This document shows positions 48,337 to 57,303 of a stretch of 64,000 bases of DNA, piece by piece. Below the pieces are notes generated by a model. It was given only the letters and a program-made list of their open reading frames with translations, was not told the origin of the DNA and made no database searches. The position numbers and the translations under genes were made by a program. Each line of letters begins with the position of its first letter. Position 1 is the first letter of the stretch. Origin of the DNA: Pseudomonas sp. Irchel 3E13 (lineage in GTDB: Bacteria > Pseudomonadota > Gammaproteobacteria > Pseudomonadales > Pseudomonadaceae); contig NZ_FYDX01000021.1 in NCBI RefSeq assembly GCF_900187455.1, forward strand, positions 1 through 64,000, given 5' to 3'.

Positions 48337-49170
48337 TCAGAACGGCACATCCCCCAGGATCGTCGCCCGATGCATCACCCGCCGCGCCGGCCGGTAATCA
48401 TCCACTGCGTAATGCTGGGTCACGCGGTTATCCCAGAAGGCCACGTCGTTTTCCTGCCAGCGCCAGCGAATGGTGAACTCTGGCCGGGTCGCGTGGGCAA
48501 ACAGGAATTTCAGCAGCGCCTCACTTTCCGCCTCGCTCAGTTCGTTGATGCGGGTGGTGAAGCCGTCGCTGACGAACAGCGATTTGCGTCCGCTCACCGG
48601 ATGCGTGCGGATCACCGGATGGGAAATCGGCGGGTTGGCGCGGCGGGTCGCTTCCCAGCGCTCCAGGTCTTGCGGCGTGGAGCCGAAGCGGGCCAGCGGG
48701 AAGGATTTGGTGAAGTCATGGGTCGCGGTCAGTCCGTCCAGGAGGATCTTCAGCGGTTCCGACAACGCTTCGAACGCGGCGATGCCGCTGGCCCACAAGG
48801 TGTCGCCGCCATAGGCCGGCAATTGCTTGGCGGCCAGTACCGCGCCCAGTGCCGGGGTCGGCAGGAAGGTCACGTCGGTGTGCCAGATGGCGTTGTCGCG
48901 CACGTCGGTGACGGCGGTGTCGAGCACCAGCACTTGCGGTGTTTCCGGCACGTTGGGGTAGATCGGGTGAATGTGCAGGTCGCCGAACTGCGCGGCGAAG
49001 TTTGCCTGCTGCGGCGGCGTAATCGGCTGTTCGCGGAAGAACAATACCTGGTGGGTCAGCAGCGCTTGCTCGATGGCGTCGCGCGCTTCGGCGCTGATAT
49101 CGCGGCTCAGGTCAACGCCACTGATTTGGGCGCCGAGCGCGGGGCTCAGCGGGGTAATGATCAGGCTCAT
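48337..49170 (-). CDS. tauD: Taurine dioxygenase TauD (2-oxoglutarate/Fe(II)-dependent)
   Basis: This 277-residue non-heme iron dioxygenase hydroxylates taurine, releasing sulfite and aminoacetaldehyde. The HxD metal motif is in WHTDVTF near residue 98. The distal His is in RRVMHRATILGD, with the 2-oxoglutarate-binding Arg in the same segment. The N-terminal ALGAQISGVDLSRD is characteristic of TauD/TfdA. It lies 23 bases after tauC in the tauABCD order. Substrate range could include other sulfonates or sulfate esters, as in AtsK-like enzymes. Confidence 0.93.
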   Translation of the reverse strand: MSLIITPLSPALGAQISGVDLSRDISAEARDAIEQALLTHQVLFFREQPITPPQQANFAAQFGDLHIHPIYPNVPETPQVLVLDTAVTDVRDNAIWHTDVTFLPTPALGAVLAAKQLPAYGGDTLWASGIAAFEALSEPLKILLDGLTATHDFTKSFPLARFGSTPQDLERWEATRRANPPISHPVIRTHPVSGRKSLFVSDGFTTRINELSEAESEALLKFLFAHATRPEFTIRWRWQENDVAFWDNRVTQHYAVDDYRPARRVMHRATILGDVPF

Positions 49171-49193
49171 GTCTGTCTCACTAATGCGGTTGT

Positions 49194-50030
49194 TCAGTGG
49201 CTCTGGCCGTGCCAGGGCACCAGCTTGCGTTGCAGGGCGCGCAGGCCCATTTCCAGGGCGAAGGCGATCAAGGCGATGACCAGGATGCCGAGCACCACCA
49301 CGTCGGTGACCAGGAATTGCGCCGCCGACTGGACCATGAAGCCCAGGCCGCTGGTGGCGGCGATCAGCTCGGCGGCAACCAGGGTCGACCAGCCGACACC
49401 AAGGCCGATGCGCACGCCAGTGAGGATGTCCGGCAACGCGCTGGGCAGGATCACGTGGCGAATCAGTTGCACCTTGCTCGCGCCCAGCGACAGCGCCGCG
49501 CGCAGCTTGGCCGGATCGACCGTGCGCACGCCGGTGGCGGTGGCGATGGCGATCGGGGCGAAGATCGCCAGGTAGATCAGCAGCACTTTCGACAGCTCGC
49601 CGATGCCGCACCAGATCACGATCAGCGGCAGGTACGCCAGCGGTGGAATAGGGCGGTAGAACTCGATCAGCGGATCGAGAATGCCGCGGGCGATGCGGTT
49701 GCTGCCGATGGCGATACCGACCGGGATCGCGGTGAGGATCGCCGCGCCTAGGGCCAGGCCGATACGGCTCAGGCTGGCACCGAGGTGCTGCCACAAGGTC
49801 GATTCCATGTAGCCCTGGGTCAGCAACAGCCAGGCCTTGCCCGCCACCGCTTCAGGCGAGGGCAGGAACAGCGGCTCGATCCACTCCGCGGCGGTCACTA
49901 GCCACCACACCAGCAGCAGGGCGCCGAGGGTCAGGCCGCTGATCCAGCGGGTGCTCAGGTAGCGCCGTGCCTTGAGCGGGCGCGACGCGGTGGAAGGTTT
50001 GGCCGTCACCGGCAGTTCCAGACTGCTCAT
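49194..50030 (-). CDS. tauC: Taurine ABC transporter permease
   Basis: This 278-residue permease of the SsuC/TauC/NrtB family has an N-terminal tail, then six helices. The EAA-type loop reads ALSLGASKVQLIRHVILPSALPDILTGVRIGLGVGWSTLVAAEL near 180-220. It starts inside the end of tauB (four-base overlap). It works with TauB and TauA to import taurine. Confidence 0.94.
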   Translation of the reverse strand: MSSLELPVTAKPSTASRPLKARRYLSTRWISGLTLGALLLVWWLVTAAEWIEPLFLPSPEAVAGKAWLLLTQGYMESTLWQHLGASLSRIGLALGAAILTAIPVGIAIGSNRIARGILDPLIEFYRPIPPLAYLPLIVIWCGIGELSKVLLIYLAIFAPIAIATATGVRTVDPAKLRAALSLGASKVQLIRHVILPSALPDILTGVRIGLGVGWSTLVAAELIAATSGLGFMVQSAAQFLVTDVVVLGILVIALIAFALEMGLRALQRKLVPWHGQSH

Positions 50031-50821
50031 GCGAACTCCTGCCGCCCGGCGGCGCTGCGTTGAGAAAAGACCCGCGACAGCACGTGCTCGCGGGTTTCGA
50101 TAAAGCGTGGATCGGACTTGATCGAACGCGCCGATTCACCGGCGGCGTAGCGCTGGCCGAAGTCCAGGTGCAGACGCTCGACCACGCGGCCGGGGTTGGG
50201 CGCCAGGAGGATGAGGTCGGTGGCGAGGAACACCGCTTCTTCGATGTCGTGGGTAATCAGGAACACCGGTTTGGCGGTGCGTTGCCAGACCTGCAACAGC
50301 AGCTCTTGCATCTGTTCGCGGGTGAACGCGTCGAGCGCGCCGAACGGTTCGTCCATCAGCAGCACCCGTGGGTCGGCGGCCAGCGCGCGGGCCAGGCCGA
50401 CGCGCTGTTTCTGGCCACCGGACAACTGCCAGATATGCCGCGCGGCGAAATCGGCGAGGTCCACCAGGGCGAGCATTTCCCGCGCCTTCTGGTCCCGCTG
50501 CGCACGGGACACGCCGGCCAGTTCCAGGCCGAAGCCGACGTTGGCCAGCACATCCTGCCAGGGCAACAGGGCGTCGTCCTGGAACACCACGCCACGCTCG
50601 GCGCTCGGCCCTTGCACCGGCACGCCGTCGAGGGTGATGCGCCCGGCGCTCGGGCTGACGAAGCCGGCGATCAGGTTGAGCAGCGAGGTCTTGCCGCTGC
50701 CGGACGGGCCGAGGGCCACCAGCAATTGCTGCGGGCCCAGGCTCAGAGAAATGTCGGACAGCACAGGCTCGGCGGCGCCGGGGTACTGTGCGCTGATGCG
50801 CTCCAGTTGTAACAGGGCCAT
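50027..50821 (-). CDS. tauB: Taurine ABC transporter ATP-binding protein
   Basis: This 264-residue ABC ATPase has Walker A GPSGSGKTS, VFQDDALLPWQDVLANVGFG, signature LSGGQKQR, Walker B VLLMDEPFGALDA and switch His in THDIEEAVFLATD. The PWQDV and EAVFLAT segments mark the SsuB/TauB/NrtD subgroup. It is between tauA (14-base gap) and tauC (overlap). Confidence 0.95.
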   Translation of the reverse strand: MALLQLERISAQYPGAAEPVLSDISLSLGPQQLLVALGPSGSGKTSLLNLIAGFVSPSAGRITLDGVPVQGPSAERGVVFQDDALLPWQDVLANVGFGLELAGVSRAQRDQKAREMLALVDLADFAARHIWQLSGGQKQRVGLARALAADPRVLLMDEPFGALDAFTREQMQELLLQVWQRTAKPVFLITHDIEEAVFLATDLILLAPNPGRVVERLHLDFGQRYAAGESARSIKSDPRFIETREHVLSRVFSQRSAAGRQEFA

Positions 50822-50835
50822 GACGACTCCGTGAC

Positions 50836-51813
50836 TCAGTTGGTGATGAACGACGCGCTGACGTACGGCGAGTAATCCGGCAGCACGGCCTCGACCTTGC
50901 CTTGTTCCTTGAGGAAGGTGGCGGTGTCGGTGATGGCCTTGGTGGTCGGCGCGCCGAGGGCGGCGACCTGGTCGGCGGCCAGCGGGAACACGTTGCCTTG
51001 CAGCAGGGCCGGAATGTCGCTGGCCTTGGCGCCGGACAGCTTCACCAGCTTGTCGACGTTGCTCTTGTCCGCGAGCCAGGCTTGCGGGTCTTTGCGGTAG
51101 TCGGCGTAGGCATCGAGGGTCACTTTGGCGAAGGCCTTGACCACTTCAGGGTGCTTGGCGGCGAAGTCCTTGCGCACGATCCAGGCGTCGAAGGTCGGTG
51201 CGCCTTTCTTCGCCAGTTCGCCGGAGGTGATCAGCACCTTGCCGTTTTCCTTGGCCACGCCCAGCGCTGGGTCCCAGACGTAGGTGGCGTCGATGTCGCC
51301 GCGCTTCCAGGCAGCGGTGATCGCCGGTGGCGCGAGGTTGAGGATCTGCACCTTGGAAGGGTCGATGTTCCACTGCTTCAGCGCGGCCAGCAGGCTGTAG
51401 TGACCGGTGGACACGAAGGGCACGGCGATCTTCTTGCCGACCAGGTCCTGGGGCGAATTGATGCCGGCGCCATCGCGGGCGACCAGGGCTTCGGCGGCGC
51501 CGATTTCGGTGGCGATAAGGAAGGTTTCCACCGGCAGCTTGCGGGTCGCGGCGGCGGCCAGCGGGCTGGAACCGAGGTAGCCGATCTGCACGTCGCCGGA
51601 GGCCACGGCGGTGATCACGTCAGCGCCGTTGTCGAATTTGCGCCAGTCGATGCTGGCCTTGCTGGCTTGCTCATAACGGCCATCGACCTGGGCGACTTTG
51701 GCCGGATCGACGGTGGTCTGGTAGGCGACGGTAAGGTCCGCGGCCTGGACGAAAAACGCAGCACCGGCCAGGGCCAGGGCGGAGAACAGGCGCAGTGGGG
51801 CAAAGAAGGTCAT
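50836..51813 (-). CDS. tauA: Taurine-binding periplasmic protein TauA
   Basis: This 325-residue binding protein has a signal peptide (about 1-24, ending FFVQAA) and mature start DLTVAYQTTVDPAKVAQVDG. Motifs are SGDVQIGYLGSSPLAAA, VGKKIAVPFVSTGHYSLLAAL and AWKRGDIDATYVWDPALG. It has no Cys and no Met after the start, which saves sulfur. It heads tauABCD. A 50-bp AT-rich element upstream is shared with the second tauA-like gene. Confidence 0.95.
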   Translation of the reverse strand: MTFFAPLRLFSALALAGAAFFVQAADLTVAYQTTVDPAKVAQVDGRYEQASKASIDWRKFDNGADVITAVASGDVQIGYLGSSPLAAAATRKLPVETFLIATEIGAAEALVARDGAGINSPQDLVGKKIAVPFVSTGHYSLLAALKQWNIDPSKVQILNLAPPAITAAWKRGDIDATYVWDPALGVAKENGKVLITSGELAKKGAPTFDAWIVRKDFAAKHPEVVKAFAKVTLDAYADYRKDPQAWLADKSNVDKLVKLSGAKASDIPALLQGNVFPLAADQVAALGAPTTKAITDTATFLKEQGKVEAVLPDYSPYVSASFITN

Positions 51814-51857
51814 GTTGAACTCCTGGTCAGGCGGAATAGGGTGGGAAGTGGTGAAAG

Positions 51858-51907
51858 ACTAATTGATCTAAGAAATCGTAAATAAATAACTTTTTCGAAT
51901 TAGCTTA
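51858..51907 (-). promoter_or_regulatory. 50-bp conserved upstream element of tauA
   Basis: This element starts ACTAATTGATCTAA and ends AATTAGCTTA on the plus strand. It matches 53046-53095 at 39 of 50 positions without gaps. The CTAATT/AATTAG ends form inverted arms. It lies 45 bases upstream of tauA and probably binds the sulfur-starvation activator. Confidence 0.65.
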
Positions 51908-51926
51908 GGAGACAAAGAAAGGGAGG

Positions 51927-51997
51927 CGCCCTTCGCGAGCAAACTCGCCCCTACAAAGCGCTGAATCTGTAGGAGCGAGCTCGCTCGCGAAGGGCCT
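51927..51997. repeat. Inverted REP pair
   Basis: Two REP cores in opposite orientation (CCTTCGCGAGCAAACTCGCC and its partner) lie between the two tauA-like genes. Confidence 0.8.
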
Positions 51998-52038
51998 GGA
52001 ATCAGGTGTCAGCCGTTTCTATGGGAAGCTGGCCGGGC

Positions 52039-53013
52039 TTACTGCACGAACTTCGCACTCACAAACGGCGAATAATCCGGCAGCACCGTCTCCACCTTGC
52101 CTTGCTCCTTGAGGAATTTCGCCGTCTCGGCAATGGCGGCAGGTGTCTGGTTCTGCAGCAGCGCCGGTTGTGCCTGGGCATCGGGGAACGCGGAGCCGGC
52201 GAGCAGTTCAGGAACGTCCGCCGGGTTGGCGCCGGTCAGCTTGGCGATCTTCTGCACGGGCAGCGAATCCGCCGTCCACTGCGCCTTGTTGGCGGTGTAG
52301 TCGGCGAAGGACTGCAAGGTGACCTTGGCGAACTTGGCGACCACGTCCGGATGCTTCTCGGCGAAGTCCTTGCGTGCGACCCACACCTCGAACGTCGGCG
52401 CGCCCCAGCCACCCACTTCGGCGGCGTCGGTCAGGGTCTTGCCGGTCTTGCGGATTTCGCCCAGCGCGGGCGACCAGACAAAGGCGCCGTCGATGTCGCC
52501 ACGCTTCCACGCCGCGGCAATTTCTGCGGGTTGCAGGTTCACCACTTTCACCTGGCGGGTATCGAGGTTCCAGTGCTTCAGCGCGCCGAGCAGGCTGTAG
52601 TGCGAGGTGGACACGAACGGCGTGGCGATGGTCTTGCCCACCAGGTCCTGCGGGCTGTTGATGCCGCTGCCGTTACGCACCACCAGCGCTTCGGCGGCGT
52701 TGATCTGCGCCGAGACGACAAAGGCCACGATCGGCAGCTTGCGTGACGCCGCCGCTGCCAGCGGGCTGGAGCCGAGGTTGCCGATCTGCACGTCGCCCGA
52801 GGCGATGGCGGTGACCACTTCCGGGCCACTGTTGAAGCGCCGCCAGTCGATTTTCTCGCCAATGGCCTGTTCGTAGGCGCCGTCAGCCTGGGGGACTTTG
52901 CTGGGATCGATGCCGGTCTGGTAGCCGACGGTGATTCCGGCGGCGTGGCTGACCAGGGTCAAGCCGGTGAGGGCGAGGGCGGTAAATAATCGGAGCGGGA
53001 GCGAGGGCTTCAT
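52039..53013 (-). CDS. Second TauA-like sulfonate-binding protein
   Basis: This 324-residue paralogue of TauA has a signal peptide ending near residue 25 (LTLVSHAAG) and mature motifs ITVGYQTGIDPSKVPQADG, SGDVQIGNLGSSPLAAAASRKLP and AWKRGDIDGAFVWSPALG. The ATG at 53011-53013 is chosen because GGAAA then has suitable spacing; an ATG three codons earlier is possible. It contains no Cys and no Met after the start. It lies 225 bp upstream of tauA on the same strand and probably offers a different ligand to TauBC. The two arose by tandem duplication including the upstream element. Confidence 0.92.
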   Translation of the reverse strand: MKPSLPLRLFTALALTGLTLVSHAAGITVGYQTGIDPSKVPQADGAYEQAIGEKIDWRRFNSGPEVVTAIASGDVQIGNLGSSPLAAAASRKLPIVAFVVSAQINAAEALVVRNGSGINSPQDLVGKTIATPFVSTSHYSLLGALKHWNLDTRQVKVVNLQPAEIAAAWKRGDIDGAFVWSPALGEIRKTGKTLTDAAEVGGWGAPTFEVWVARKDFAEKHPDVVAKFAKVTLQSFADYTANKAQWTADSLPVQKIAKLTGANPADVPELLAGSAFPDAQAQPALLQNQTPAAIAETAKFLKEQGKVETVLPDYSPFVSAKFVQ

Positions 53014-53045
53014 GATGGCCATTTCCAGAGAGGGAAAGCCATAAA

Positions 53046-53095
53046 ACTAATTGATCTAAAAAGCTTTAGATAAATACGTTTTGGTAATTAGCTTA
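53046..53095 (-). promoter_or_regulatory. 50-bp conserved upstream element of the second tauA-like gene
   Basis: This is the partner of 51858-51907 (39 of 50 identical, no gaps). It lies 33 bases before the gene start at 53013. The remaining spacer up to 53353 (340 bp in all) is AT-rich to about 53190 and must hold the porin promoter. A possible TTGACT -35 box lies near 53246. No gene is seen there. Confidence 0.65.
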
Positions 53096-53353
53096 TGTAT
53101 GAATGCTTTGTGAAAATTTCGTGAGATATTCCGAAAAAATCTTAAAAAAACACAAATAATTCTTTTTGGATTTATCAAATTGTCATTATCCTTCGTCCCC
53201 AGCGCGACGCATTAGACCAAAGTCGCGAAACGAATAGTTACGATTGACTTGATAGTCACCCTTTGGTGCTAATCGACCATCGACGGCGAGCAGGACGACA
53301 GATCCTGCCGTCAACGAACCACAAGAATTAGAAACGATAGGAGCAATTCATCT

Positions 53354-54685
53354 ATGAAGAAGTCGACCCTGACTCTTGCCGTGGCCCTTGGGGTTCTGGC
53401 CCAGCAAGCAGGCGCTGCCGGTTTTATTGAAGACAGCAAAGCTACCTTGAAGCTGCGCAATTTCTATATCAACCAAGACAACCGTAACCACAGCACCAGC
53501 ACCACCCAACCGAACTACACGGAAGAGTGGGGCCAAGGTTTCCAATTGGACTACACCTCGGGTTACACCGAAGGCACCGTTGGTTTTGGTGTTGATGCTA
53601 TCGGGCTGCTGGGCATCCGTCTTGACTCTGGCAAGGGCCGTCACGGCAACCGTGACAGCAGTGCTTACGGTGGTCTGGTTTTCCCTACCGATAGCGACGG
53701 CCGTGCAGTCAACGACTTCTCCAGCCTGGGCGCCACCGCCAAGGTAAAAGTTTCCCAGACCGAACTGCGCTACGGCACCCTGCTGCCGAAGCTGCCGGTC
53801 ATCTCGTACAACGACGGTCGTCTGCTGCCGCAAACCTTCGAAGGTGGTCAGATCACCTCGAACGAGATCAAGGACCTGACCCTGATCGGTGGTCAGATCG
53901 AGCACGTGAAGGGCCGCAACTCCTCGAGCAATGAAGGGCTGTCCATCGCTGGCGCCAACAACGCTCGTACCGGTAAGTTCAGCAACCAGTTCCGTTATGC
54001 CGGTGCTGACTACAAGGTCACCAAGGACCTGCTGCTGCAGTACTACTACGGCAACCTGGAAGACTTCTACAAACAGCACTTCCTGGGCGCGGTACACAAC
54101 TGGGCAATCGGCCCGGGTACTCTGAAGTCGGACTTCCGCTACTTCCATAGCACCGATGATGGCAAAAACGGTGATACGGCGGCCTACTACACCACCGGCT
54201 ATTACGGCGGCACCACCACCAGAGGCAAGGTCGACAACGACCTGTACAGCGCACTGTTCCTGTACAGCGTTGCCGGTCACACCTTCGGTGGCGGCTACCA
54301 GAAGAGCCGTGGCGATAGCGACTTCCCTTGGCTGAACCAGGGTGACGGCTCGTCCAACTACACCATCACCGACTCGCAGATCCAGAAGTTCGGCCGTGCC
54401 GGTGAGAGCACCTGGCAAGCTCGCTACTCCTACGACTTCGCCAAGGTCGGCTTGGCAGGTCTTACCGCAGGCGTGGTTTACCTGAAGGGCGATAACATCG
54501 ATACCATCACTGGTGACCGCACCGAATGGGAGCGGGATATCACTGTGGCCTACGTCGTACCGGAAGGTCCGCTGAAGAACTTCGGCGTCATGTGGAAAAA
54601 CGCCATGTGGCGCACCGACATTGACAACCAACGGGACCAAGACGAAAACCGTCTGATCCTCAGCTACTCCATCCCGCTGCTGTAA
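53354..54685 (+). CDS. OprD-family outer-membrane porin
   Basis: This 443-residue porin has a signal peptide of 21 residues (VALGVLAQQAGA) and mature start AGFIEDSKATLKLRNFYINQDNR. OprD-family marks are GFQLDYTSGYTEGTVGFGVDAIGLLGIRLDSG and the final beta strand RLILSYSIPLL. It forms an 18-strand substrate-specific channel. It is placed between the tau genes and lsfA-ssu, so it likely admits sulfonates or other small anions. AGGAG lies before the ATG. Codon bias is strong, suggesting abundant expression. Confidence 0.93.
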   Translation: MKKSTLTLAVALGVLAQQAGAAGFIEDSKATLKLRNFYINQDNRNHSTSTTQPNYTEEWGQGFQLDYTSGYTEGTVGFGVDAIGLLGIRLDSGKGRHGNRDSSAYGGLVFPTDSDGRAVNDFSSLGATAKVKVSQTELRYGTLLPKLPVISYNDGRLLPQTFEGGQITSNEIKDLTLIGGQIEHVKGRNSSSNEGLSIAGANNARTGKFSNQFRYAGADYKVTKDLLLQYYYGNLEDFYKQHFLGAVHNWAIGPGTLKSDFRYFHSTDDGKNGDTAAYYTTGYYGGTTTRGKVDNDLYSALFLYSVAGHTFGGGYQKSRGDSDFPWLNQGDGSSNYTITDSQIQKFGRAGESTWQARYSYDFAKVGLAGLTAGVVYLKGDNIDTITGDRTEWERDITVAYVVPEGPLKNFGVMWKNAMWRTDIDNQRDQDENRLILSYSIPLL

Positions 54686-54702
54686 CCCGCCGCGAGATAC
54701 AC

Positions 54703-54741
54703 CAACGCCCGCCCGGCTTCATGCCGCGCGGGCGTTGTTTT
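54703..54741 (+). terminator. Intrinsic terminator of the porin gene
   Basis: CAACGCCCGC pairs with GCGGGCGTTG around CCGGCTTCATGCCGC and is followed by TTTTG, 17 bases after the stop codon. Confidence 0.8.
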
Positions 54742-54855
54742 GTCTGCAATTCGTTATTTCTTTCAGGTCTAAATAAATCAATATTTATTCTTTTTAATTC
54801 GGCGCAACCACAGGCACAGTGAAGCCATAACGCACTTAGCCCAAGGAGCCGCACC

Positions 54856-55494
54856 ATGAGCCTCAGACTCGGCGATATCGCCCCCGACTTCGAACAGGAT
54901 TCCAGCGCCGGCAAGATCCGCTTCCACGAGTGGCTCGGCGATAGCTGGGGCGTGCTGTTCTCGCACCCGGCCGACTTCACCCCGGTGTGCACCACGGAAC
55001 TGGGCTTTACCGCCAAGCTGAAAGAGCAATTCGCCGAGCGCGGCGTCAAGGCCATCGCGCTGTCCGTCGACCCGGTCGATTCCCATCACCGCTGGATCGA
55101 AGACATCAACGAAACCCAGAACACCACGGTCAACTTCCCGATCCTGGCCGATGCCGATCGCAAAGTGTCCGACCTCTATGACCTGATCCACCCCAACGCC
55201 AGCGACACCCTGACGGTGCGTTCCCTGTTCGTGATCGATCCGAACAAGAAGATCCGTCTGACCATCACCTACCCGGCCAGCACCGGCCGCAACTTCCACG
55301 AGATCCTGCGGGTGATTGACTCGTTGCAGCTCACCGACAACCACAAGGTGGCGACCCCGGCCAACTGGCAGGACGGTGATGAAGTGGTGATCGTGCCGTC
55401 GCTCAAGGACGAAGAAGAGATCAAACGCCGCTTTCCGAAGGGCTATCGCGCGGTCAAGCCCTACCTGCGCCTGACCCCACAGCCCAACCGCTGA
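54856..55494 (+). CDS. lsfA: LsfA 1-Cys peroxiredoxin
   Basis: This 212-residue 1-Cys peroxiredoxin (Prdx6 type) reduces hydrogen peroxide and organic peroxides. The active site is PVCTTELG with the peroxidatic Cys near residue 45; there is no second Cys. The C-terminal domain (about 160-212) is as in the family. In Pseudomonas LsfA is made under sulfate limitation and lies by ssu genes, as here. The protein has no Met beyond the start and just the one Cys. An AAGGAG site lies just before the ATG. Confidence 0.94.
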   Translation: MSLRLGDIAPDFEQDSSAGKIRFHEWLGDSWGVLFSHPADFTPVCTTELGFTAKLKEQFAERGVKAIALSVDPVDSHHRWIEDINETQNTTVNFPILADADRKVSDLYDLIHPNASDTLTVRSLFVIDPNKKIRLTITYPASTGRNFHEILRVIDSLQLTDNHKVATPANWQDGDEVVIVPSLKDEEEIKRRFPKGYRAVKPYLRLTPQPNR

Positions 55495-55538
55495 CAGACC
55501 GTTTTCATCGTAGTGCTTTAGCCATCGCAGGGATTTTC

Positions 55539-55564
55539 GGGCCGTTTCGACGGCCCTTTTTTTT
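55539..55564 (+). terminator. Intrinsic terminator of lsfA
   Basis: GGGCCG-TTTC-GACGGCCC is followed by eight T. Confidence 0.85.
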
Positions 55565-55583
55565 GCCTGAAGAAACCAATTCG

Positions 55584-55657
55584 GGCCCTTCGCGAGCAAG
55601 CTCGCTCCTACAGAGACGGTGATGAACCTGTAGGAGCGAGCTTGCTCGCGATGGGCT
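55584..55657. repeat. Inverted REP pair
   Basis: Two REP cores in opposite orientation lie between the lsfA terminator and the convergent hydrolase gene. Confidence 0.85.
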
Positions 55658-55668
55658 CAACGGGGTTT

Positions 55669-56298
55669 TTACTTACCCGCAGTCAGCGCGTTGTAGCTGG
55701 TCATCAAATTCCGGTAATCCGGGATGTGATTCGAGCACAGCGCCGCCAGCCCTTCGACATCGTTGCGCCAGTCGCGGTGCAGCTCACAGGCCACGCCGAA
55801 CCAGGTCATCAGTTGCGCACCCGCCGAACTCACACGGTTCAAAGCGGCATCGCGAGTCATCGCGTTAAAGGTGCCGGAAGCATCGGTCACCACGAACACG
55901 TCAAATTCCTCTTCCAAAGCGGACAGCGCCGGGAACGCCACACACACCTCGGTTACCACACCCGCAATGATCAGTTGCTTCTTCCCGGTAGCTTTCACCG
56001 CTTTCACGAAGTCCTCGTTGTCCCAGGCGTTGATCTGGCCAGGGCGAGCGATGTACGGGGCATCCGGGAACAGTTCTTTCAGTTCCGGCACCAGCGGGCC
56101 GTTGGGGCCTTGTTCGAAGCTGGTGGTGAGGATGGTTGGCAGGTTGAAGAACTTGGCCAGATCCGCCAGGGCCAGAACGTTGTTCTTGAAACGGTCAGGC
56201 TCGATATCGCGCACCAGGGACAGCAGGCCAGCCTGGTGATCCACCAGCAGGACAGCGGCGTCGTCTTTGTTCAGGCGGTTGTATTTGAATGCGGTCAT
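55669..56298 (-). CDS. YcaC-like cysteine hydrolase (isochorismatase fold)
   Basis: This 209-residue cytosolic hydrolase belongs to the isochorismatase superfamily, YcaC branch. The catalytic Asp is in AAVLLVDHQAGL, the Lys lies in VKAVKATGKKQLIIAG, and the nucleophile Cys is in VVTEVCVAFPALSAL. Length and the C-terminal region (HRDWRNDVEGLAALCSNHIPDYRNLMTSY) match YcaC, which forms octameric rings of unknown physiological substrate. It is convergent with lsfA and divergent from ssuE across a 311-bp spacer. Confidence 0.9.
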   Translation of the reverse strand: MTAFKYNRLNKDDAAVLLVDHQAGLLSLVRDIEPDRFKNNVLALADLAKFFNLPTILTTSFEQGPNGPLVPELKELFPDAPYIARPGQINAWDNEDFVKAVKATGKKQLIIAGVVTEVCVAFPALSALEEEFDVFVVTDASGTFNAMTRDAALNRVSSAGAQLMTWFGVACELHRDWRNDVEGLAALCSNHIPDYRNLMTSYNALTAGK

Positions 56299-56609
56299 GG
56301 TCGTTGCTCCTGAGGTGCTGATCTTCGTAAGGGGTGGTGTTTCGCGTTGATGGGAGAAGATTAAATTCAGAACCTTTGGCGCGGTAGCTAGTGAAAACTG
56401 GCTTTAGCGTTCCTTATTCAGAACGATAGAGTTTGTACAGGTACAGCAGTGACAATCCGCGGTCTGGCATAAAGCCCATATCTCTAAATCACATAAACAA
56501 ATGAAAAAATATGATTTATAGATATATATACCCACCTGTTAAGGTCACTCCATTCCAGCGAGCACACTAACTCGCGGCCCTTCAGAACAGTTCTAAGGAA
56601 GCGCTTTCC
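56299..56609. promoter_or_regulatory. 311-bp divergent spacer, hydrolase gene / ssuE
   Basis: No gene is seen. The part from 56480 to 56545 is very AT-rich (ATATGATTTATAGATATATAT) and lies 60-130 bases before ssuE, a likely place for the ssu promoter and its CysB/SsuR-type activator. On the hydrolase side no clear motif stands out. Confidence 0.5.
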
Positions 56610-57203
56610 ATGTTGGTCGTTTCTATTGGTGGTAGCCCCAGCCTGCGGTCACGTTCCGGTGTGCTGCTCGATCGCTCCCGGGACTGGCTGCAAGGCCAGG
56701 GTGTGGAAGTGGTGACGTTCCAGGTACGGGACTTCCCGGCCGAGGACCTGCTTCACGCTCGCTTCGACAGCCCGCACGTGCAGCACTTCCAGCAGTTGGT
56801 GGAACAGGCTGACGGCCTGATCGTCGCTACCCCGGTGTACAAGGCGTCCTATTCCGGCGCGCTGAAAACCCTGCTCGACCTGCTGCCCGAACGCGCCCTG
56901 CACCACAAGGTGGTCTTGCCCATCGCCACCGGCGGCAGCATCGCCCACATGCTGGCGGTGGACTACGCACTCAAGCCGGTGCTCTCGGCCCTCAAGGCGC
57001 AGGAGACCCTGCAAGGGATCTTCGCCGACGACAGCCAGATCGCCTACGGCCAGGGCAATTCCCCGGCCCACCTGGCGCCGGCCCTGGAGCAGCGCCTGCA
57101 CGAATCGCTCGACACGTTTCACAGCGCCCTGGCCCGTCGGCCACGGCCGGTGGCTCCTGGCGTCCTGAACGAACGCCTGCTCAGCGCCCGCTGGAGTATC
57201 TGA
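56610..57203 (+). CDS. ssuE: NAD(P)H-dependent FMN reductase SsuE
   Basis: This 197-residue flavodoxin-like reductase supplies FMNH2 to SsuD. N-terminal VVSIGGSPSLRSRSGVLLD is the phosphate-binding loop, and VATPVYKASYSGALKTLLDLLP with ATGGSIAHMLAVDYALKPVL are typical SsuE motifs. AAGGAAG lies before the ATG. It is the first gene of ssuEADCBF. It may also support the LLM monooxygenase at 44900. Confidence 0.95.
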   Translation: MLVVSIGGSPSLRSRSGVLLDRSRDWLQGQGVEVVTFQVRDFPAEDLLHARFDSPHVQHFQQLVEQADGLIVATPVYKASYSGALKTLLDLLPERALHHKVVLPIATGGSIAHMLAVDYALKPVLSALKAQETLQGIFADDSQIAYGQGNSPAHLAPALEQRLHESLDTFHSALARRPRPVAPGVLNERLLSARWSI

Positions 57204-57303
57204 GCCGCGACACCCGTTTCATCGCGTCACCCTTCACCTTACTCGCCCGATAACGAGGCAAGCAGGTGCAGCCTGAACCCAACAGCAAAATAAGGAGAGC
57301 GCA

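Noticed and set aside
54856..55494. 2-Cys peroxiredoxin
   Set aside because: There is only one Cys in the protein and the length with C-terminal extension is that of the 1-Cys LsfA group.
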